Assembly: GCA_002371345.1 (NCBI GenBank)
Contig: DFHY01000048.1
Coordinates: forward strand, 1 to 31,744
From: Lachnospiraceae bacterium UBA3711
GTDB taxonomy: Bacteria; Bacillota; Clostridia; Lachnospirales; Lachnospiraceae
DNA length: 31,744 bases
Direction of reading: 5' to 3'
The notes under the pieces were generated by a model. That model did no database searches, had not been told where the DNA came from, and saw nothing but the letters and a program-made list of their open reading frames with translations. This document shows positions 22,852 through 31,648 of the stretch, piece by piece. Positions within the stretch are counted from its first letter, which is position 1; every line of letters starts with the position of its first letter. Both the position numbers and the translations under genes were made by a program.

Positions 22852-24867
22852 ATGTCTGTAGTTCCGATGAAACGAATTTCGGTCGCGGCTCTGAAGCGTG
22901 ACCGCAAGGCCGTTCTGGAATATCTGCAGGTGCTGGGCGTGGTACAGATCTCGATCAGGGGAAAAGAGGACGATATATTCGCGAAGACGGATATGTCGAA
23001 GTCGCAGCAGATGTTCCTCAAAAACAGCGAGAAGGCGGAGGACGCTTTGGCAGTGCTGAAGCGTTACGCCCCCGAGAAGACAGGGCTGCTCTCAAGTCTT
23101 GAGGGAAGGAAAGTGCTGTCCAGGGAGACGTTTGAGGAGCAGGCGGATAAGAGCGCTGAGACTATTCGCCTGTGCGGGGATATCGTGAACGCGGAGAAGG
23201 AGTACGCTGATCTGGTGTCCAGGATTCCGAAGCTTGAGGATCAGAAGAAGGCCCTTGAGCCGTGGGTGAGATACGATCTTCCGATGGATCTTGCCGGGAC
23301 GAGGACAACAGCGGTATTTACCGGAACACTCCAGGGAGAATATACACTGGAGACTCTCCTGACGCAGTTCAGGAAGCTGTCAGATGTGGAAGCCGTCGAG
23401 GCTGAGATCATTTCCGCAGATGCCACGCAGACATGCATATTCCTGGTATGCAGGAAGCAGGATCAGGCGGCGGTCAGAGAGGCGCTCAGGCGGATGAACT
23501 TCGCCAGCCCGCCTGTGGCCGACATGAATCCTTCGCAGCGCATGAAGGAAATCGACATTGAGATCGCCGACGTTCAGAAGCAGAGCGCTGAGGCGCTGGA
23601 GAATATCCGCTCATATGCGGGAGCGAGAGCTGACATACGCTTTGCGTCAGACTATTTTACGGTCAGGGCGGAGAAGTACGGCGTGATATCACAGCTGCTG
23701 CAGTCGAGAAGAGTATTCTTCCTCGAAGGCTTCATCCCGGAAGAAGCCGCCGGCAGCGTGGCGGAGGGTCTTGAGAGCCGGTTTGACTGCGCTGTGGAGA
23801 TCCTGAATCCGGGCAAGAAAGAGAAGCCTCCGGTCCTGCTGAAGAACAACGGTTTTTCCGCGCCGCTTGAGGGCGTGACGGAGAGCTACTCGCTCCCGGG
23901 AAAGAAAGAGATAGATCCGACGTTCCTGTCGTCGCTCTTCTACTACATCCTGTTCGGAATCATGCTCTCGGACGCCGGATACGGCATCCTGATGTTTGCT
24001 GCCACGGGCATCATACTTCTCAAGTTCGGGAAGACGATGGAAGATGGCATGAAGAAGACGATGCGCATGTTCTTCCTGTGCGGGATAGCCACGACCTTCT
24101 GGGGTTTTATGTTCGGATCCTTCTTCGGAGACGCGGTAGCGGTGGTCGGGCAGAACTTTCTCGGGAAGGGCCCGGAGTTCGGCCTGAAGCCTCTGTGGTT
24201 CGCTCCGCTTGACGAACCGATGCGCATGCTTACATTCTGCTTTATCATTGCTCTGATCCACATGTTTGTCGGACTCGGCGCGAAGGCGTACATGCAGATT
24301 AAGCAGAAGAAGTACCTTGATATGGTTTACGATGTACTGCTCTGGTACGCGCTGCTGATCAGCTGCATAGTATTTCTGCTGACGGTGCCGACCATGGCGG
24401 AGATGCTCTCGGTAAGCCCGCTCAAGGCCTCGCTGCAGAAGCCTATGATCGTCCTGATGATTATCTCGGCGGTCGGAATCATCCTGACAGGCGGGAGAGA
24501 GTCGAAGAACTGGGTCAAGAGGATTCTCAAAGGCCTGTACGCCCTGTACGGAATATCGGGCTGGCTGAGCGATATCCTGTCATACTCGAGGCTGCTTGCC
24601 CTGGGACTTGCCACAGGAGTTATCGCGCAGGTGTTTAACTCTATGGGCAGCATGGGCGGAAAGGGAGTACCCGGCGTGATCATGTTCATCGCTGTGTTCC
24701 TGGTCGGAAATGTCCTGAACCTGGCGATCAACGCGCTTGGAGCATATGTACACACCAACCGTCTGACATACGTGGAGTTTTTCGGAAAGTTTTACGACGG
24801 AGGCGGAAAGAAGTTCCGTCCCTTCGCTGCAAATACGAAGTATTATAAGTTTAAGGAGGAAATGTAA
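22852..24867 (+). CDS. ntpI: V-type ATPase subunit I (stator a-subunit)
   Basis: A 671-residue membrane stator subunit. The N-terminal cytoplasmic half (to about 340) is the coiled, peripheral-stalk-binding part starting MKRISVAALKRDRKAVLEYL. The C-terminal half has seven or eight membrane helices, beginning near SSLFYYILFGIMLSDAGYG. It includes ISGWLSDILSYSRLLALGLATG, whose Arg is in the place of the essential Arg facing the c-ring, and LNLAINALGAYVHTNRLTYVEFFGKFY at the end. It forms the ion half-channels. Spacing to the K subunit is only 2 nt. The ATG has GAAAGGAG upstream. Confidence 0.95.
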   Translation: MSVVPMKRISVAALKRDRKAVLEYLQVLGVVQISIRGKEDDIFAKTDMSKSQQMFLKNSEKAEDALAVLKRYAPEKTGLLSSLEGRKVLSRETFEEQADKSAETIRLCGDIVNAEKEYADLVSRIPKLEDQKKALEPWVRYDLPMDLAGTRTTAVFTGTLQGEYTLETLLTQFRKLSDVEAVEAEIISADATQTCIFLVCRKQDQAAVREALRRMNFASPPVADMNPSQRMKEIDIEIADVQKQSAEALENIRSYAGARADIRFASDYFTVRAEKYGVISQLLQSRRVFFLEGFIPEEAAGSVAEGLESRFDCAVEILNPGKKEKPPVLLKNNGFSAPLEGVTESYSLPGKKEIDPTFLSSLFYYILFGIMLSDAGYGILMFAATGIILLKFGKTMEDGMKKTMRMFFLCGIATTFWGFMFGSFFGDAVAVVGQNFLGKGPEFGLKPLWFAPLDEPMRMLTFCFIIALIHMFVGLGAKAYMQIKQKKYLDMVYDVLLWYALLISCIVFLLTVPTMAEMLSVSPLKASLQKPMIVLMIISAVGIILTGGRESKNWVKRILKGLYALYGISGWLSDILSYSRLLALGLATGVIAQVFNSMGSMGGKGVPGVIMFIAVFLVGNVLNLAINALGAYVHTNRLTYVEFFGKFYDGGGKKFRPFAANTKYYKFKEEM

Positions 24868-24869
24868 TT

Positions 24870-25352
24870 ATGAGTTTAGGACTGTTCTTTGCTCTTACAG
24901 GAGCGGCACTTGCGGCGGCAACTTCCGGACTTGGCAGCGCGCGCGGCGTCGGCATTGCCGGCCAGGCTGCGGCGGGCTCCTGCACGGACAACCCGGATCT
25001 GTTTTCCAAGGTTCTGATCCTTCAGCTGCTCCCGGGTACACAGGGTATCTACGGACTTCTGATCGCGTTCATCTGCCTGTCCCAGATCGGACTTCTCGGC
25101 GGGGGCGCTGATCCTAACATGTCTCTGTCTACCGGGCTCCTGTACCTTGCAGCGTGCGTTCCGGTCATCATTGTTGAGCCGATCTCCGCGATCAACCAGG
25201 GTAAAACATCTGTTGCTTCCATCGCGATGGTCACCAAGAAGCAGGAGACTTTCGGTAAGTCCATGATTTTCCCGGCCATGGTTGAGACATACGCTATTCT
25301 TGCTCTGCTGATCTCCATCCTGGCAATATTCGGTGTTTCCGCAATGGCATAA
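24870..25352 (+). CDS. ntpK: V-type ATPase c-ring subunit K with Na+-site residues
   Basis: A 160-residue proteolipid with four membrane helices, a duplicated hairpin as in NtpK. The ion-carrying Glu139 is in MVETYAIL of the fourth helix. Gln110 (AINQGK) and Thr57-Gln58 (LPGTQG) are also present. In Enterococcus hirae NtpK the Na+ ligands are Thr64, Gln65, Gln110 and Glu139, so the pattern points to Na+ rather than H+ transport (inference from residue identity). The first hairpin has no acidic residue in the equivalent place, as expected. AAGGAGG precedes the ATG from inside the ntpI end. Confidence 0.95.
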   Translation: MSLGLFFALTGAALAAATSGLGSARGVGIAGQAAAGSCTDNPDLFSKVLILQLLPGTQGIYGLLIAFICLSQIGLLGGGADPNMSLSTGLLYLAACVPVIIVEPISAINQGKTSVASIAMVTKKQETFGKSMIFPAMVETYAILALLISILAIFGVSAMA

Positions 25353-25364
25353 GGAGACTTTCCA

Positions 25365-25955
25365 ATGGCAGGTTTAGATAAGATATTAGAGGGCATCCGC
25401 AGTGAATCCGCGAAGGCCGTCGACTCAGTGATGAACGAGGCGAAGGCTGAGTACGACGCGCAGATGGAGGATGCCAGGAAGGAAGCCGGCTCTCAGGCTC
25501 AGAAGATCCTTGCGCGCGCGAAGGCGCAGGCGGACGATCTGATCGCCAGAGCGGATTCCGCGGCGGCGCTTGAGGAGAGGCGTATGCTTCTCGGAGCGAA
25601 GCAGGAGATAATCTCGGATGTGATCTCCCGCGCGAAGGAGGCTTTTGTCAGTCTTCCGGCCGACAAGTATTTTGACCTGATTCTGAAGCTGGTCCGCAGA
25701 AACGCGCTTCCCAGGGAAGGTGAGATCTGCTTCAGCAGGAGAGATTTTGAGCGTCTTCCGAAGGACTTTGCCGCGAAGCTTGTAGCGGCGCTTCCGAAGG
25801 GCGCGAGCCTGAATGTGTCCAGGGAGGACGCGAAGATTGAGGGCGGATTCATCCTGAAGTATGACGGGCTGGAGCAGAACCTGTCCGTCGGTGAGATCTT
25901 TGAGGAGATGAAGGATGCCATGACGGACGCGGCAGGGAAGGTTCTGTTTTCCTGA
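25365..25955 (+). CDS. ntpE: V-type ATPase subunit E (peripheral stalk)
   Basis: A 196-residue protein with a long Ala/Glu/Arg-rich N-terminal helix (to about 90) and a globular C-terminal part with EGGFILKYDGLEQNLSVGEIFEEM, typical of bacterial/archaeal subunit E. It pairs with the NtpF-like subunit and caps subunits A and B. AAGGAGA starts inside the end of ntpK (the ntpK stop TAA overlaps it). Gene order and domain layout agree. Confidence 0.93.
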   Translation: MAGLDKILEGIRSESAKAVDSVMNEAKAEYDAQMEDARKEAGSQAQKILARAKAQADDLIARADSAAALEERRMLLGAKQEIISDVISRAKEAFVSLPADKYFDLILKLVRRNALPREGEICFSRRDFERLPKDFAAKLVAALPKGASLNVSREDAKIEGGFILKYDGLEQNLSVGEIFEEMKDAMTDAAGKVLFS

Positions 25956-25982
25956 TCAGGAGGACCGAAAGGAGGAAATGCA

Positions 25983-26948
25983 ATGGCCGAACAATATATC
26001 TATGCGGTCGCGCGTGTCCGTTCCCGTGAGCTGTCCCTGCTGAATGAGTCGGTGATCGCGCAGCTGTGCGCAGCCTCCGGAGAGGAGGAATGCCTCAGGA
26101 TACTCTCTGAGAAGGGCTGGGGGAATCCGGATCTTCCAAGCGAGGAGATGTTCCGCGAGGAGGAGAAGAAGACCTGGGCGTTTATCCGGGAGCTTGTGCC
26201 TGATAATATGCAGATATTTGACGTATTCCGTCTTGAGGATGACTACCACAACCTGAAGGCGGCGGTCAAGGAAGCCTGTATTGACGGAGATCATCCGGGC
26301 ATATTTGCAGAGGGCGGGACACTTGATCCGGAGATGCTGAAGCGCGCTCTTGCCGAGTCAGACTATGAAGCGCTGCCGAAGGATATGCGCGAGGTTGCCC
26401 GGGAGGCAAAGGAGACACTTCTCCAGACACGGGACGGTCAGCTGTGTGACGCTGTCATTGACAGAGCGGCGCTTGAGGCGGTTCGCATCGCAGGAGAGGC
26501 GTCCGGCGTGCCGCTGCTGCGGGACTATGGAGAGCTGATCTGCGCGACCGGCGACATTAAGACAGCGGTGCGGAGCGCAAAGTGCGGAAAGGAACGGCAG
26601 TTCCTGATGAAGGCTCTCGCACCGTGCAGCAGCCTTGACGTGGAGCTTCTTGCGGACGCGGCTTCGTCCGGGACAGAAGCGGTCATGGCTTACCTGGATC
26701 ACACAGTATACGCGGACGCGGCGGATGAGCTCAAGAAGTCGCTGGCTGCATTTGAACGCTGGTGCGACAACCGGATGATCGAGACAATTCGTCCCGAGAT
26801 TCACAATCCGTTCGGCATCGGACCGGTTGCGGCATATATCCTTGCCCGTGAAAATGAGATCAAAACGGTTCGGATCATCCTCGCGGCAAAGAGAAACGAT
26901 ATGCCTGAGGACGTACTACGGGAAAGGGTAAGGTCTATGTATGTATAA
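25983..26948 (+). CDS. ntpC: V-type ATPase subunit C (central stalk, V0-V1 connector, d-type)
   Basis: A 321-residue, largely helical protein of the archaeal/bacterial C (d) family. It links the central stalk to the c-ring. Recognisable features are YIYAVARVRSRELSLLN near the start, YHNLKAAVKEA near 85-95, and NPFGIGPVAAYILARENEIKTVRIIL with RERVRSMYV at the end. The ATG has AAAGGAGG at 25968-25975. Its end overlaps the next gene by 8 nt, indicating coupled translation. Confidence 0.93.
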   Translation: MAEQYIYAVARVRSRELSLLNESVIAQLCAASGEEECLRILSEKGWGNPDLPSEEMFREEEKKTWAFIRELVPDNMQIFDVFRLEDDYHNLKAAVKEACIDGDHPGIFAEGGTLDPEMLKRALAESDYEALPKDMREVAREAKETLLQTRDGQLCDAVIDRAALEAVRIAGEASGVPLLRDYGELICATGDIKTAVRSAKCGKERQFLMKALAPCSSLDVELLADAASSGTEAVMAYLDHTVYADAADELKKSLAAFERWCDNRMIETIRPEIHNPFGIGPVAAYILARENEIKTVRIILAAKRNDMPEDVLRERVRSMYV

Positions 26949-27285
26949 GGCGGCAGTTATGGGTGACTGGGACTCTATCTACGGATTCTCCGCTCTTGGC
27001 CTCGACACCTTCCGCGTTGAGGCGGATGAGGAGGCCGATAAGGCGGCGGAGCTGCTCAAGAGGCTGTCCCAGAGCCATTATGAAGTGATCTATATAACTG
27101 AATCGCTGGCGAAAAGGATTCCGGCGGAGATAGACCGTTACCGTCTGATGGCAAGCCCCGCAGTGATCCTGATTCCCGGGATTTCAGGCAACACCGGGGA
27201 CGGTCTGAACGCCGTGAAGAAGTCTGTGGAGCAGGCGGTCGGCAGCGACATCATATTTGGAAAAAGCACCCCTGACAGCCCATAA
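26941..27285 (+). CDS. ntpG: V-type ATPase subunit F (NtpG)
   Basis: A 114-residue subunit with the F-type Rossmann-like start KAAVMGDWDSIYGFSALGLDTF, then YEVIYITESLAKRI, PAVILIPGISG, and a C-terminal helix ending KKSVEQAVGSDI. It sits on the rotor axis with subunit D. The start overlaps the end of ntpC by 8 nt. The symbol follows the E. hirae naming, where this gene is ntpG. Confidence 0.93.
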   Translation: MYKAAVMGDWDSIYGFSALGLDTFRVEADEEADKAAELLKRLSQSHYEVIYITESLAKRIPAEIDRYRLMASPAVILIPGISGNTGDGLNAVKKSVEQAVGSDIIFGKSTPDSP

Positions 27286-27358
27286 CGAAGAACGCGCAGC
27301 GCTCTGAACGATGGGGTGCCTGATCAAAATAATCAATAAACAAAGAAAGGCACAGGAT

Positions 27359-29131
27359 ATGGCAAAGGGAACAATTAAGAAGGTGTCCGGACCGCTTGTC
27401 GTGGCGACAGGCATGCGCGACGCGAACATGTTCGACGTGTGCCGTGTCTCGGACAGAAGACTGATCGGAGAGGTCATCGAGATTCATGGAGATGAGGCGT
27501 CCGTTCAGGTTTATGAGGAGACAGCGGGCCTTGCTCCGGGAGAGCCGGTTGAGTCTACCGGGGCGCCTCTGAGCGTTGAACTCGGCCCGGGACTGATCGG
27601 AAGTATCTATGACGGTATCCAGAGGCCGCTGGTTGATATCATGCAGCAGACCAAGTCGAACCTGCTGGCCCGCGGTATCGAGGTTCCGGCGCTGAGCCGC
27701 GAGAAGGTGTGGCATTTCGTCCCGACTGCGAAGGTGGGAGATCACCTGATCGGTGGAGACATCCTTGGAACAGTCCAGGAGACTCATATCATTACCCAGA
27801 AGATCATGGTTCCGCCCCATACAGAGGGAACCCTGAAGTCTATCAAGGAAGGCGATTTCAAGGCAACAGACACGGTCGCGGTACTGACGAAGGAAGACGG
27901 CACCGACATGGAGATCACTCTGATCCAGAGATGGCCTGTCCGCCGTGAGAGACCATACGCCAAGAAGCTGGCTCCGGACAAGCCGCTTATCACAGGACAG
28001 AGAGTTATCGATACACTGTTCCCGATCGCCAAGGGCGGCGTAGCCGCCATTCCCGGACCTTTTGGCTCCGGCAAGACCGTTGTTCAGCATCAGCTGGCAA
28101 AATGGGCTGAGGCCGACGTTGTCGTCTACATAGGCTGCGGCGAGCGCGGAAATGAAATGACGGACGTTCTTAACGAGTTCCCGGCGCTGAAGGACCCGAA
28201 GACAGGGTATTCGCTGATGGAGCGTACAGTTCTGATCGCGAACACATCCGACATGCCGGTTGCCGCCCGTGAGGCGTCTATCTACACCGGCATTACCATC
28301 GCGGAGTACTTCCGCGACATGGGATACTCAGTTGCCCTGATGGCTGACTCGACATCCCGCTGGGCTGAAGCTCTTCGTGAGATGAGCGGACGTCTGGAGG
28401 AGATGCCCGGCGAGGAAGGATACCCTGCGTACCTGTCTTCGAGACTGGCACAGTTCTATGAGAGAGCCGGACATGTGGTTACGCTGGGATCAGAGGGGCG
28501 TGTCGGAAGCCTGAGCGCTATCGGCGCTGTCTCTCCGGCAGGCGGAGACATTTCCGAGCCTGTCTCCCAGGCGACGCTTCGAATCGTCAAGGTTTTCTGG
28601 AGACTGGACGCGGCCCTTGCCTACCAGAGGCATTTCCCGGCGATCAACTGGCTGAGCTCCTACTCTCTGTATCTCGACTCTCTCGGAAAGTGGTTTGACG
28701 ACCAGACCGAGGGCGAGTGGATGAAGCTCAGAGGGCAGATGATGAGGATCCTGCAGCAGGAGAGCGAGCTCAATGAGATGGTGCAGCTGGTTGGCATGGA
28801 CGCTCTGTCGGCGCCTGACCGCCTGACTATGGAAGCCGCTCGCTCGATCCGTGAGGACTATCTGAACCAGAACGCCTTCATGGATTCCGATACGTATACG
28901 ACACTGGAGAAGCAGCATCTTATGATGAAGCTGATCCTGGCATATTTTGACAAGGGCAATGATGCGCTGAAGAACGGCGCCTCAATCGATTCCCTCGTGA
29001 AGCTCGGCTGCCGTGAGGATATCGGACGTTTCAAATACACGGATATTGATAAGATCAGTCAGGAATACGACAGGATCATGAAGAACCTTGATGAAGAGAT
29101 CCGCGGCGCGGTTGCTCAGAGCCAGGAGTAA
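27359..29131 (+). CDS. ntpA: V-type ATPase catalytic subunit A
   Basis: A 590-residue catalytic subunit. The Walker A motif is GPFGSGKT at 233-240 (Lys239). GCGERGNEM, SLMADSTSRWAEALREMSGRLEEMP and the A-specific non-homologous insert (about 115-190) are present. The start ATG at 27359 gives MAKGTIKKVSGPLVV, matching the family; an in-frame ATG at 27311 adds 16 residues without a family match. Ribosome site AAAGG lies near 27346. It hydrolyses ATP or makes it, depending on ion gradient direction; the direction cannot be read from sequence. Confidence 0.97.
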   Translation: MAKGTIKKVSGPLVVATGMRDANMFDVCRVSDRRLIGEVIEIHGDEASVQVYEETAGLAPGEPVESTGAPLSVELGPGLIGSIYDGIQRPLVDIMQQTKSNLLARGIEVPALSREKVWHFVPTAKVGDHLIGGDILGTVQETHIITQKIMVPPHTEGTLKSIKEGDFKATDTVAVLTKEDGTDMEITLIQRWPVRRERPYAKKLAPDKPLITGQRVIDTLFPIAKGGVAAIPGPFGSGKTVVQHQLAKWAEADVVVYIGCGERGNEMTDVLNEFPALKDPKTGYSLMERTVLIANTSDMPVAAREASIYTGITIAEYFRDMGYSVALMADSTSRWAEALREMSGRLEEMPGEEGYPAYLSSRLAQFYERAGHVVTLGSEGRVGSLSAIGAVSPAGGDISEPVSQATLRIVKVFWRLDAALAYQRHFPAINWLSSYSLYLDSLGKWFDDQTEGEWMKLRGQMMRILQQESELNEMVQLVGMDALSAPDRLTMEAARSIREDYLNQNAFMDSDTYTTLEKQHLMMKLILAYFDKGNDALKNGASIDSLVKLGCREDIGRFKYTDIDKISQEYDRIMKNLDEEIRGAVAQSQE

Positions 29132-29143
29132 GGGGGCGGAATT

Positions 29144-30517
29144 ATGGCAAAGGAATACAGAACTATTCAGGAAGTTGCCGGCCCTCTGATGATGGTGCGC
29201 GGCGTTGAGGGCGTTGCGTACGATGAGCTCGGCGAGATAGAGCTTCAGAGCGGCGAGAAGAGAAGATGCCGTGTTCTTGAGATCAACGGCGGAAATGCTC
29301 TGGTGCAGCTGTTCGAGAACTCGACAGGTATCAATGTAGAGTCGTCAAAGGTCCGTTTCCTTGGAAGATCGATGGAGCTGGGCGTGTCTGAGGATATGCT
29401 CTCGAGAGTCTTCGACGGCCTCGGACGTCCGATAGATGACGGACCGGAGATCCTTCCTGACGAGAGACGTGACATCAACGGCCTGCCGATGAATCCGGCG
29501 GCCCGCGCGTACCCGGAGGAGTTCATTCAGACCGGAGTGTCCGCCATCGACGGACTTAACACGCTGGTCAGAGGACAGAAGCTCCCGATCTTCTCGGCGT
29601 CGGGCCTTCCGCATGCACAGCTGGCGGCGCAGATCGCCAGACAGGCGAAGGTTGTAGGAACGAAGGAACCATTCGCGGTCGTATTTGCCGCGATGGGAAT
29701 CACTTTCGAGGAGTCCAACTACTTCATAGAATCCTTCCGGGAGACCGGAGCTATCGACCGCGCGGTCCTGTTCATGAATCTGGCAAATGACCCCGCCGTC
29801 GAGCGTATAGCTACGCCGCGTATGGCTCTGACCGCCGCGGAATATCTGGCATTCGAGAAGGGCATGCATGTCCTTGTAATCATGACGGATATCACGAACT
29901 ACGCCGACGCTCTGCGCGAGATCTCCGCGGCCCGCAAGGAAGTTCCGGGACGCCGCGGATATCCGGGTTATATGTATACTGACCTTGCATCCCTGTATGA
30001 GAGAGCGGGACGCCAGATCGGCAGAAACGGCTCGATCACGATGATTCCGATCCTGACGATGCCCGAAGATGACAAGACCCATCCGATTCCGGACCTTACC
30101 GGATATATCACAGAGGGTCAGATTATTCTCAGCCGTGACCTGTACCGCAAGGGCCTGGAGCCGCCGATCGATGTTCTTCCGTCCCTGTCCCGTCTGAAGG
30201 ACAAGGGAATCGGAGAAGGCAAGACGAGGGCTGATCATGCCAATACCATGAACCAGCTGTTTGCCGCTTATGCCAGGGGCAAGGATGCAAAGGAACTCAT
30301 GGTCATTCTCGGCGAGGCGGCTCTGACGGATATAGACAAGCTGTACGCGAAGTTCTCCGATGAGTTTGAAGAGAAGTATATCAATCAGGGATACCGCACC
30401 GACCGTTCTATCCAGGAAACTCTGGATATCGGATGGGAGCTCCTGAGGATTCTTCCCAGAAGCGAGCTGAAGAGAATCAAGGACGAGTATCTGGACGAGT
30501 ACTACGAGAAGAAATAA
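29144..30517 (+). CDS. ntpB: V-type ATPase regulatory subunit B
   Basis: A 457-residue non-catalytic subunit that alternates with subunit A in the head. It begins with EYRTIQEVAGPLMMVRGVEGV. It lacks a Walker A lysine loop at the usual place (IFSASGLPHAQLAAQIARQA), which is normal for B subunits. YPGYMYTDLASLYERAGR, TMPEDDKTHPIPDLTGYITEGQI and PSLSRLKDKGIGEGKTRADH follow. It starts 12 nt after ntpA, with AAGGGGGCGG before the ATG. Confidence 0.97.
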   Translation: MAKEYRTIQEVAGPLMMVRGVEGVAYDELGEIELQSGEKRRCRVLEINGGNALVQLFENSTGINVESSKVRFLGRSMELGVSEDMLSRVFDGLGRPIDDGPEILPDERRDINGLPMNPAARAYPEEFIQTGVSAIDGLNTLVRGQKLPIFSASGLPHAQLAAQIARQAKVVGTKEPFAVVFAAMGITFEESNYFIESFRETGAIDRAVLFMNLANDPAVERIATPRMALTAAEYLAFEKGMHVLVIMTDITNYADALREISAARKEVPGRRGYPGYMYTDLASLYERAGRQIGRNGSITMIPILTMPEDDKTHPIPDLTGYITEGQIILSRDLYRKGLEPPIDVLPSLSRLKDKGIGEGKTRADHANTMNQLFAAYARGKDAKELMVILGEAALTDIDKLYAKFSDEFEEKYINQGYRTDRSIQETLDIGWELLRILPRSELKRIKDEYLDEYYEKK

Positions 30518-30525
30518 GGGGGTGA
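30516..30525 (+). promoter_or_regulatory. Strong ribosome site that sets a TTG start for ntpD
   Basis: AAGGGGGTGA overlaps the ntpB stop TAA and lies 6 nt before TTG at 30532. The next ATG (30562) would remove the conserved N-terminal helix start, so the TTG is preferred. Confidence 0.75.
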
Positions 30526-30531
30526 CCTCTT

Positions 30532-31224
30532 TTGGCAAGTTCAACGGTCATACCGACCAGAATGGAGCTTACCCGCCTCAAGAGAAAGCTGGTTACGGCC
30601 CGCAAGGGGCATAAGCTTTTGAAGGATAAGCGGGATGAGCTGATGAGGCAGTTCCTTATTATGGTCCGGGAGAACAGGGAACTGAGAGAGCATGTTGAGA
30701 AGGGCATTGGAGAGGCAAACCGCGGATTTGCGCTTGCCAGAAGCTCCATGTCCGACGAAGCGGTCCGCGTGGCGTTCATGGCGCCAAAGCAGAGAGTTTC
30801 CATAGGTGTTTCATATAAGAACATCATGAGTGTCAATGTACCGGAGTATACTTTCGACACAAGGACAGGAAATTCATCAGATATGTTCTCCTACGGATTC
30901 GCTTTCACTTCAGCGGACCTCGACGACGCCGTGGAGAAGCTGTCCGACGTTTTTGAGGACATGCTCAGGCTCGCCCAGACGGAGAAGAGCTGTCAGCTTA
31001 TGGCGGCCGAGATTGAGAAGACGCGGCGCCGCGTTAACGCTCTTGAGCATGTCATGATCCCGCAGCTTGAGGAGGACATTAAGTATATCTCCATGAAGCT
31101 GGATGAGAATGAACGATCCAGCCAGATCCGTCTCATGAAGGTCAAGGACATGATGCTTGAGCAGGCGCACCATTATGAAGAGCGCCAGCAGGAGTGGGCG
31201 AAGGAAAAGGCGGCAGCTCAGTGA
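30532..31224 (+). CDS. ntpD: V-type ATPase subunit D (central rotor shaft)
   Basis: A 230-residue, long antiparallel coiled-coil rotor subunit, the counterpart of F1 gamma. The N-terminus reads PTRMELTRLKRKLVTARKGHKLLKDKRDEL, the family hallmark. The C-terminal helix (TRRRVNALEHVMIPQLEEDIKYI) is equally typical. The start is TTG with a near-perfect ribosome site. It is the last ATPase gene; E. hirae's downstream ntpH and ntpJ are not seen before the terminator. Its stop codon falls inside a 10-bp-periodic repeat array. Confidence 0.95.
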   Translation: MASSTVIPTRMELTRLKRKLVTARKGHKLLKDKRDELMRQFLIMVRENRELREHVEKGIGEANRGFALARSSMSDEAVRVAFMAPKQRVSIGVSYKNIMSVNVPEYTFDTRTGNSSDMFSYGFAFTSADLDDAVEKLSDVFEDMLRLAQTEKSCQLMAAEIEKTRRRVNALEHVMIPQLEEDIKYISMKLDENERSSQIRLMKVKDMMLEQAHHYEERQQEWAKEKAAAQ

Positions 31225-31278
31225 ATCGCTGTGGCTTGCAGTGAATCGCAGTGATTCACAGTGGTCTGCAGTGATTTG
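31219..31278. repeat. Six-unit 10-bp phased tandem repeat over the ntpD stop codon
   Basis: Units begin at 31219, 31229, 31239, 31249, 31259 and 31269 with exact 10-bp spacing. Consensus is CAGTGAATCG, degenerate at the last five positions (CTGTGG in unit 2, CAGTGG in unit 5). The ntpD stop TGA is in the first unit. Confidence 0.8.
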
Positions 31279-31376
31279 TGGCGTTTGTACATCATATATA
31301 CACCTTATTTGAGTGTGGAAAGTACTGCTGCTCCAGCATCTGCTTTCAGAATATGAAAATCTTTTACCGACATGAT

Positions 31377-31408
31377 AAATGCCGACCCGCGAGAGCGGGC
31401 CGGCATTT
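31377..31408 (+). terminator. Terminator of the V-type ATPase operon
   Basis: The arms AAATGCCGACCCGC (31377-31390) and GCGGGCCGGCATTT (31395-31408) pair with one A-C mismatch around GAGA, ending in a T-run. It sits about 150 nt past ntpD. Confidence 0.85.
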
Positions 31409-31426
31409 TCGGTGTGAAATAAGTAT

Positions 31427-31567
31427 CGGCGCAGAAAACAGGCGCAATAAGGAAGCTTCTGCGCCGCGCCGCCACTTGAAAGCATCCCGCCGGCGCAGAA
31501 AAGTGAGTTAAGATGGAAAAATCTGCGCCGGCCGGCGATATTTTAATACTTAGTATAGGGCGCAGAA
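31427..31567. repeat. GGCGCAGA-family inverted repeats
   Basis: Two hairpin-capable units lie in tandem: CGGCGCAGAA (31427-31436) with TTCTGCGCCG (31457-31466), and CCGGCGCAGA (31490-31499) with TCTGCGCCGG (31522-31531). A lone half, GGGCGCAGAAA, follows at 31558-31568. The unit spacing is about 65 nt. Confidence 0.75.
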
Positions 31568-31620
31568 ACAAAGGTTAGATCAGGCTGAATATGGCAATAA
31601 AATAACAAGTGCCGAAGGCC

Positions 31621-31648
31621 TTTACAACACCATATTTTGTGCTATTAT
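31621..31648 (+). promoter_or_regulatory. Promoter for the gene beyond the window's right edge
   Basis: TTTACA (31621-31626) and TATTAT (31643-31648) have a 16-nt spacer and an extended TGC before the -10. GACGAGGAGAA at the window end looks like a ribosome site. Confidence 0.6.

Noticed and set aside
29345..30544. 399-codon antisense frame opposite ntpB
   Set aside because: Covers a highly conserved ATPase gene; its translation has no recognisable domain and no start signal.
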